From assembly GCA_001683895.1 (NCBI GenBank), contig LXQJ01000012.1:60610-124609 (forward strand): 64,000 nucleotides of DNA, given 5' to 3'. Shown piece by piece: positions 60,075-64,000 of the stretch; the first letter of the stretch is position 1, and each line of letters begins with the position of its first letter. Both the position numbers and the translations under genes were made by a program. Origin of the DNA: Luteimonas sp. ANT-B3E. Lineage in GTDB: Bacteria; Pseudomonadota; Gammaproteobacteria; Xanthomonadales; Xanthomonadaceae. Below the pieces are notes generated by a model. It worked only from the letters and a program-made list of their open reading frames with translations, made no database searches and had not been told where the DNA came from.

Positions 60075-60749
60075 ATGGAAATTAACGTTGAACTGATTGC
60101 CAAAGATCTAAGGCTCAGATCCGAAGCAATGGACGCTGGCGCTTCCATGTCCGCGAAAGACGACGGGCACTCTGAGATCGACTTGATACTGAGACAATCG
60201 CTAAAGACCGGAAGCGAGCTCATGGCCTCATGTGCAGCGCTGGCGTCAGGGCCACACGAACTTGCAGTCAATGTTCTGATCCGCTCTCTTATTGAGCTCG
60301 GTCTAAAATCTCATTGGGCCACCCTCTCATCGTCCAACGCAGAACATCTGCTGGCGGCCTCTAAGGAACAAGTCAAAACGATCTTTAGGGCCAATGCCAA
60401 AACGGGCATTGCTAGGATCGTTGACCGTGACGGGAATGATCTAACGGCCGCATTTCTAGCAAACGGTCGCGCAGAGCGGGGACAGAAGCAGATCACCATC
60501 GAAACAATGGCGCAGCAATGTGGGTTGCATGACATCTACAATGTGTTCTATCGCTTCCAATCCATGCATACGCACAGCAATGAGGTTTCGGATCGTTCAC
60601 TCGAAACAAGAACCATTACCTTATGCTGCGTGGGCGCGTTCTCTATGTTCTTAGGGCATGTTGGCGTCCGCTGGCTGGTAGCCCGCAGCAGGCCCGACAA
60701 CGAGGAGATTCGCGACCTTCTGGGACTAAATGCTAGTGTGCACCCCTAA
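60075..60749 (+). CDS. cassette 3: hypothetical protein, DUF5677-like
   Basis: 224 residues from ATG 60075. Mostly helical: an N-terminal half with DLILRQSLKTGSELMASCAALA, then NVLIRSLIELGLKSHWATL, the pattern I associate with DUF5677 proteins, then HDIYNVFYRFQSMHTHSNEVSDRS containing a histidine cluster. No catalytic role is known. The stop is in the attC3 arm. Base composition is clearly lower in GC than the chromosomal genes. The family assignment is tentative. Confidence 0.7.
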   Translation: MEINVELIAKDLRLRSEAMDAGASMSAKDDGHSEIDLILRQSLKTGSELMASCAALASGPHELAVNVLIRSLIELGLKSHWATLSSSNAEHLLAASKEQVKTIFRANAKTGIARIVDRDGNDLTAAFLANGRAERGQKQITIETMAQQCGLHDIYNVFYRFQSMHTHSNEVSDRSLETRTITLCCVGAFSMFLGHVGVRWLVARSRPDNEEIRDLLGLNASVHP

Positions 60750-60803
60750 CAATTCGTTCAAGCCGAACTGGCTTCGCCAGTCGGCTTAACTCAGGCGTTA
60801 GGC
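60744..60803 (+). repeat. attC3
   Basis: 60-bp attC with terminal stem ACTGGC-TTC-GCCAGT, a compensatory change relative to attC2. Outer arms CCCTAAC/GTTAGGC. Confidence 0.93.
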
Positions 60804-60818
60804 GCCAGACGAGGATCT

Positions 60819-61247
60819 ATGCGACGACTCACACTAATAGCGGTAATTTTGCTTAGCGCTACTCAAGCACAAGCGCAGCACACCCCAGTCGAAGTACACG
60901 AGGCAGTGCGTGCTTCTGGTGGCATTGAACTATTTGTCAAGAAACTTTCCGGCGATTTCTCAAGCAGTCTCCCGGTTATGACCAATCAAAACGTTGAAAT
61001 TATTTCCGTCGCAGCTCACGGAAGATCTCTAGCTTTTCTCACGAGACTCGTTAATGTCGATAAGGCTGATGTGCATGACTTAGATGCACTGAAATCTTCT
61101 AATGTTAACTACTACGCCTGTAACTCGCCTGTACTCGGTGTGCTCATAGAAGAATATGACGTTGAAATTTTCTATTCTGCCACTGCAAAGGGAACAGAAT
61201 ACCTGTTCCAGTACAAGGTTGACAAACATAATTGCGAAGGCAAATAG
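60819..61247 (+). CDS. cassette 4, gene 1: exported protein of unknown function
   Basis: 142 residues from ATG 60819 with GAGGAT upstream. A signal peptide (RRLTLIAVILLSATQAQAQ) is followed by a mature domain of about 120 residues with two cysteines (YYACNSPV and KHNCEGK) that could form a disulfide. Very AT-rich for this genome. Its stop is not in an attC; a second gene follows in the same cassette after 55 bases. Confidence 0.75.
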   Translation: MRRLTLIAVILLSATQAQAQHTPVEVHEAVRASGGIELFVKKLSGDFSSSLPVMTNQNVEIISVAAHGRSLAFLTRLVNVDKADVHDLDALKSSNVNYYACNSPVLGVLIEEYDVEIFYSATAKGTEYLFQYKVDKHNCEGK

Positions 61248-61302
61248 GCGTAAGGATCTTTTCTGCAGCGGAAAGACAGTTTTGGCGCAAGGAGAGAAGG
61301 CA

Positions 61303-61608
61303 GTGACTCGCACTAAGAAACTTTGGATAACTGGTGTTCTAGTAATCCTCGCAAATTGCTTTATAGGAGCCTGCTTGTCGGATAACGTGGATCCATTGCA
61401 GCTTATGAGCGTCTTACCACACGATCCCGCGTATATTTTGACATTTCTAGCGGGCGGTCTCGGAGGTTATCTTATTTTCGCTGTCATAACAGCCGTTCTA
61501 ACGATCTCTCGAAAGTCTCAACGAGAAACAACCGGATGGACGAATTTCTTCGTGTTCAGTACCATTATTCATCTTGGTTTTTGGCTATCTCGAAGGCTCC
61601 CGGAGTAA
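61303..61608 (+). CDS. cassette 4, gene 2: small membrane protein
   Basis: 101 residues from GTG 61303, preceded by AAGGAGAG at good distance; the track start at 61156 overlaps gene 1 and is rejected. Three hydrophobic segments: LWITGVLVILANCFIGACL, YILTFLAGGLGGYLIFAVITAVLTI and FFVFSTIIHLGFWLS. No attC remnant separates it from gene 1, so the two were captured together or arose by loss of an intervening site. Function unknown. Confidence 0.65.
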   Translation: MTRTKKLWITGVLVILANCFIGACLSDNVDPLQLMSVLPHDPAYILTFLAGGLGGYLIFAVITAVLTISRKSQRETTGWTNFFVFSTIIHLGFWLSRRLPE

Positions 61609-61640
61609 AAGCGGGTGGTTTGTTCTATCGCGGCGCTGGC

Positions 61641-61700
61641 GCCTAACAATTCATTCAAGCCGAACACGCTTCGCGTGTCGGCTTAATTCAGGTGTTAGGG
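61641..61700 (+). repeat. attC4
   Basis: 60-bp attC with terminal stem ACACGC-TTC-GCGTGT, another compensated variant. Cassette 4 ends CTGGCGCCTAAC, complementary to its start. Confidence 0.93.
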
Positions 61701-61703
61701 CCC

Positions 61704-62090
61704 ATGTCCAGCATTCGTGTGCTTACAGTCCTGATTGCGGTATGCCTACTATGTGGTTGTAGCTCCTGGCAAGATTGGCGGATGCACAAGAGCGTCGAGC
61801 GATCTCGCGCTGACGCGCTAGCCAACATAGATCTGGAGCAATGCAGGGCTGACGGTGGCTTCATCCGTAGCGTTGGCCTGTTCGGCACTCCCGCCTGCGT
61901 CAAACCTTTTCCAGACGCAGGTAAGGCTTGTTCGGACATGTCAGAATGCCAAGGAACGTGTAAAGCGCCTGAGAATGCTCTTGTGGGCACTCGTCTAACC
62001 GGCACCTGCCAAACGGACACTCATGACATCTATGATTGCTATGACAAAATTGAGCATGGCACAGTGGTCGGCGGCCTTTGCCCGCACTAG
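61704..62090 (+). CDS. cassette 5: cysteine-rich lipoprotein
   Basis: 128 residues from ATG 61704. The signal ends in the lipobox LLCGC. The mature part has at least seven cysteines (EQCRADGG, PACVKPF, KACSDMSECQGTCKAP, GTCQTD, YDCYD, GLCPH), so it is probably disulfide-bonded in the periplasm or on the surface. The start lies four bases after the attC4 core with no Shine-Dalgarno sequence. Function unknown. Confidence 0.75.
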   Translation: MSSIRVLTVLIAVCLLCGCSSWQDWRMHKSVERSRADALANIDLEQCRADGGFIRSVGLFGTPACVKPFPDAGKACSDMSECQGTCKAPENALVGTRLTGTCQTDTHDIYDCYDKIEHGTVVGGLCPH

Positions 62091-62096
62091 CTTGGG

Positions 62097-62156
62097 CCCT
62101 AACAATTCATTCAAGCCGAACTTGCTTCGCAAGTCGGCTTAATTCAGGTGTTATGC
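62097..62156 (+). repeat. attC5
   Basis: 60-bp attC with terminal stem ACTTGC-TTC-GCAAGT; outer arms CCCTAAC/GTTATGC, the latter belonging to cassette 6. Confidence 0.92.
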
Positions 62157-62413
62157 GGCAACTGGGCTTGCGTAGTCGGCTGTTCTTCCTTCGTCGTGTA
62201 TAGCGCGAGCGGTTGGCGTCGGCTCCGGTGAGCACTTGATCTGACGGTTGCCGCACCTGAAGCTTCGCATCGCAACAGGCATCGTCGGCTCCGGTTACAC
62301 CCCGCGCCAAGGTTTCCTGGTAATGCTTCGGGTCAAGGTTGCTGGTACTGTTCGACCCATTGCAGGTGTGGTCGGCCAGGGTTTCAAATGTCGGGGAGTG
62401 CTAGGCCAGTGCC
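62151..62413 (+). other. cassette 6: body without a convincing gene
   Basis: About 265 bases between attC5 and attC6. The only forward frame (from TTG 62248) runs through attC6 and the minus-strand frame runs into attC5, so neither ends where cassette genes end. A 13-bp direct repeat CGTCGGCTCCGGT occurs at 62217 and 62283. It could carry a promoter or small RNA; nothing is proven. Confidence 0.6.
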
Positions 62414-62473
62414 GCATAACAATTCGTTCAAGCCGAACTTGCTTCGCAAGTCGGCTTAACTCAGGTGTTAGGC
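62414..62473 (+). repeat. attC6
   Basis: 60-bp attC, inner part identical to attC5 apart from single bases; left arm GCATAAC matches the cassette 6 start GTTATGC. Confidence 0.93.
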
Positions 62474-62479
62474 GGCAGG

Positions 62480-62734
62480 ATGAGCAACATCGTGCGTCGA
62501 GCTTCTCTTATAACTGCGGCAGTGCTTAGCGGGCTGTGCTCCGCTTACTGCTTCATGTGGATTTTTTCTGCGGCAAGCCTAGCTTCGGGCGCTTGCCCTA
62601 CGTTTTCACTTTTTGCGGAGCACATGCGCTGTCGTCAAGTCCACTTCGCAATGATCCTTACGGTGTTCTTCTTGTTGCTTTGTGTGTATCTCGGCGTTAG
62701 AGCGGTACGTGCAGGTAAAAGGCCCGCCGCCTAA
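62480..62734 (+). CDS. cassette 7: small two-helix membrane protein
   Basis: 84 residues from ATG 62480, with a CAGG run just before it. Hydrophobic segments SLITAAVLSGLCSAYCFMWIFSAASLA and FAMILTVFFLLLCVYLGVRAV are separated by a short loop with cysteines (GACPTF, MRCRQ). The stop lies in the attC7 arm. Function unknown. Confidence 0.7.
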   Translation: MSNIVRRASLITAAVLSGLCSAYCFMWIFSAASLASGACPTFSLFAEHMRCRQVHFAMILTVFFLLLCVYLGVRAVRAGKRPAA

Positions 62735-62840
62735 CAATTCGTTCAAGCCGAACCTGCTTCGTTACAGCAACGGCGTGGCAGAAAAAGCTTGCCACGCCGT
62801 CGCCTGCACTGCGCAGGTCGGCTTAACTCAGGTGTTAGGC
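62729..62840 (+). repeat. attC7, long form with nested hairpin
   Basis: 112-bp attC. The ordinary arms (AAGCCGA/TCGGCTT, ACCTGC/GCAGGT) are present, but the terminal loop carries about 52 extra bases that include an 11-bp stem ACGGCGTGGCA/TGCCACGCCGT. Confidence 0.92.
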
Positions 62841-62845
62841 CCGCG

Positions 62846-63151
62846 ATGAGAGAATCGATTGGCTGGATGTTTAAGGAAAATATTCCGCATTTCTTGGAGT
62901 TTGTGGCTGGCTCTCTTCAGTACGACTTCCTGCCAGAAGAACTTGAAGCATATGTCGGCCTCATCGGCGCGGTCGACGTGGAGTGCGATGCCTGGTGTCG
63001 TATTGCTCTGCCGGCTTGCACGCTGTACCTGGCCCAAGATCCCGGAACTTTCGTGGTTCACGTCGAAATTGACGGCCCCACAGTGCTCACCGGAGAGCTT
63101 CGCGGTGTCGTCGCCTTCTTGGCCTGCTACACATCAACGGCGCGGGCCTAA
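62846..63151 (+). CDS. cassette 8: small acidic protein of unknown function
   Basis: 101 residues from ATG 62846 (MRESIGWMFKENIPHFLEFVAG). Acidic and mixed alpha/beta in appearance (EELEAYVGLIGAVDVECDAWCRIALP, FVVHVEIDGPTVLTGELRG). The TAA is in the attC8 arm. A competing frame (62859) reads through attC8 and is rejected. No family recognised. Confidence 0.7.
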   Translation: MRESIGWMFKENIPHFLEFVAGSLQYDFLPEELEAYVGLIGAVDVECDAWCRIALPACTLYLAQDPGTFVVHVEIDGPTVLTGELRGVVAFLACYTSTARA

Positions 63152-63205
63152 CAATTCGTTCAAGCCGAAGCCGCTTCGCGGCTCGGCTTAACTCAGGTGT
63201 TAGGC
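63146..63205 (+). repeat. attC8
   Basis: 60-bp attC with terminal stem GCCGC-TTC-GCGGC and outer arms GCCTAAC/GTTAGGC; cassette 8 ends CGCGGGCCTAAC, complementary to its start. Confidence 0.93.
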
Positions 63206-63226
63206 GGCTTAGGAGCATCGTCACTC

Positions 63227-63649
63227 GTGCAACAGACAATCGCTCATGTCTCGCTTGTGGTCCGCGACTACGACGAGGCGGTCAACTTCTACGTGGGCAC
63301 GCTCGGCTTTCGCCTGCTTGAAGACTCGCCCCGTCCCGAGCAGGACAAACGCTGGGTCGTGGTTGCCCCGCCCGGTAGCCCTGGCGCATCTTTACTTCTG
63401 GCCCGGGCGTCTTCCCCAGAGCAGGCCACTCTTGTCGGCAACCAGACAGGCGGCCGGGTGTTCCTATTCCTCCAAACCGACGACTTCTGGCGGGACTACA
63501 ATCGTTATGTTGCGGCTGGGGTAAAATTCGTCCGTGAGCCATCAGAGCAGCCGTACGGCACCGTAGCCGTGTTCCAGGACCTATATGGCAACCTTTGGGA
63601 TCTGCTGCAGTACAACGGGTCGGCGCCGTACACCCTCGGAGCCGCCTAA
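63227..63649 (+). CDS. cassette 9: VOC-superfamily (glyoxalase/bleomycin-resistance fold) protein
   Basis: 140 residues from GTG 63227, with AGGAG about 12 bases upstream; the track start straddles the recombination core. Vicinal-oxygen-chelate fold: first metal-ligand position TIAHVSLVVRDYDEAVNFYVGTLGF, then VFLFLQTDDFWRDYNRYVAAGVKF and FQDLYGNLWDLLQ. The last motif has Asp where many members have a Glu ligand, so metal binding may differ. Possible roles include resistance to a small molecule or lyase activity; undetermined. Confidence 0.83.
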   Translation: MQQTIAHVSLVVRDYDEAVNFYVGTLGFRLLEDSPRPEQDKRWVVVAPPGSPGASLLLARASSPEQATLVGNQTGGRVFLFLQTDDFWRDYNRYVAAGVKFVREPSEQPYGTVAVFQDLYGNLWDLLQYNGSAPYTLGAA

Positions 63650-63755
63650 CGATTCGTTCAAGCCGAACTTGCTTCGTTACAGCAAAAGCGTGGCAGAGAA
63701 AGCTTGCCACGCTTTTGCCTCCACTACGCAAGTCGGCTTAACTCAGGTGTTAGGC
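63644..63755 (+). repeat. attC9, long form with nested hairpin
   Basis: 112-bp attC of the attC7 type. The nested stem is AAAAGCGTGGCA/TGCCACGCTTTT, which changes both sides relative to attC7 and keeps pairing. Confidence 0.92.
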
Positions 63756-63959
63756 CTCAGCAAAGAGAGTTTCGTAGTTGTTCCGCTTCGCAAGCTGCCA
63801 GGTCCTCGGTAGGGCGCTCCATGTGGCTCTGCGGTGACCGGATCGGCCACCAGTTGGGACCGGCACGTTGACATTCGTGTTCCACAAAAACTTCCGCTCC
63901 ACTGTGTAGGTACGCAAGCCATCGCAGCCCAGTGATGCAAGTCTTTCGGTGGTGCGCAA
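63750..63959 (-). CDS. cassette 10: possible reverse-strand ORF
   Basis: The body of cassette 10 has no forward frame of note. On the minus strand a frame ends with TAA inside the left core (complement of GTTAGGC) and reads RTYTVERKFLWNTNVNVPVP and RTWQLAKRNNYETLFAEA, which looks protein-like. There is no ATG; TTG 63959 would give 69 residues. Reverse-oriented cassette genes exist but are uncommon. Low confidence. Confidence 0.3.
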   Translation of the reverse strand: MRTTERLASLGCDGLRTYTVERKFLWNTNVNVPVPTGGRSGHRRATWSALPRTWQLAKRNNYETLFAEA

Positions 63960-63989
63960 AAAGCATGAGCAGTACGTCGGTTGCAGTAG

Positions 63990-64000
63990 GCCTAACAATT
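63990..64000 (+). repeat. attC10, start only (window ends)
   Basis: GCCTAACAATT at the window end is the left arm of a further attC and complements the cassette 10 start GTTAGGCCT. Confidence 0.85.

Larger units (their letters stand above)
58093..64000 (+). mobile_element. array of ten integron gene cassettes (integrase not seen)
   Basis: Ten units, the last cut by the window end, each bounded by GTTA-type core sites and closed by an attC. Crossover points fall before T58093, T59569, T60065, T60798, T61695, T62151, T62468, T62835, T63200 and T63750. In each unit the bases after the left GTTA are the reverse complement of those before the right TAAC (for example GTTAGGTGCC and GGCACCTAAC), which only makes sense for excisable circles. 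Forward genes read left to right and the DNA is much more AT-rich than the chromosome before it. Confidence 0.95.

Noticed and set aside
61574-63812. Short frames such as those containing NSFKPNLLR or SSRTRFACRLNSGVR
   Set aside because: These are translations of the attC sequence itself in different frames; they run across cassette borders and are not genes.
59515-64000. Repeats spaced along the right end, considered as a CRISPR array
   Set aside because: Spacing is hundreds of bases and variable, repeats are 60 or 112 bp and fold as attC, and the intervening DNA holds genes with complementary cassette ends.

Overview
The window is a GC-rich (roughly 70% by eye) gammaproteobacterial chromosome segment that fits the Xanthomonadaceae/Lysobacteraceae, in the Luteimonas-Lysobacter-Xanthomonas neighbourhood. 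The evidence is the origin block rpmH-rnpA-yidC-mnmE / dnaA-dnaN-recF-gyrB, a tonB-exbB-exbD-exbD cluster downstream of gyrB, a monomeric NADP-isocitrate dehydrogenase, and Xanthomonas-like attC sites. The genus is inference only.

Layout. 1-6.3 kb: alpha/beta hydrolase (cut by the window edge), zapE, then nrdA-nrdB behind a cobalamin riboswitch, then a gene-free stretch of hairpins and inverted repeats. 6.3-25.6 kb: mostly housekeeping and envelope genes (M20 amidohydrolase, secreted alpha/beta hydrolase, queF, icd, secreted and lipid-anchored proteins of unknown role, rluE, a response regulator-histidine kinase, hrpB, a TatD nuclease, an OmpA-like lipoprotein). 25.7-33.8 kb: two ABC-2 exporters (YadGH-like and NatAB-like), ferredoxin-NADP reductase, a membrane protein/XRE regulator pair with twin operators, a TAP-like hydrolase and a lipoprotein with a TonB C-domain. 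33.9-44.3 kb: the replication origin region, with oriC between dnaA and dnaN and three parS palindromes around and inside recF. 44.4-49.7 kb: M48 protease, TPR protein and the TonB-ExbB-ExbD energy module with three exbD genes. 49.8-57.9 kb: pdxJ, cardiolipin synthase, a PAS kinase/response regulator pair, a SEC-C protein, a 2OG oxygenase, a receiver-less LuxR-type protein, and phhA divergent from an Lrp/AsnC regulator.

58.1-64.0 kb: base composition drops sharply and the sequence becomes an array of ten gene cassettes, nine complete plus one cut by the window end. Each is closed by an attC site of about 60 or 112 bp. In every cassette the bases after the left crossover point are the reverse complement of those just before the right one, as expected for integron cassettes. 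No integron integrase is visible, although the side where attI and intI should lie is inside the window, so this looks like an integrase-less attC cluster (CALIN) or a displaced array. The cassettes encode an AlbA_2/HATPase regulator-like protein, small membrane and secreted proteins, a lipoprotein, a VOC-fold protein, and two bodies without a clear forward gene.

The most notable observations are the cassette array with its two nested-hairpin attC sites, the riboswitch on a B12-independent ribonucleotide reductase, the paired TGTCAAG-N4-CTTGACA operators, the absence of ordinary start codons for mnmE and probably for the ferredoxin reductase, and the repeat cluster after nrdB. All family assignments come from reading motifs; no database search was run.
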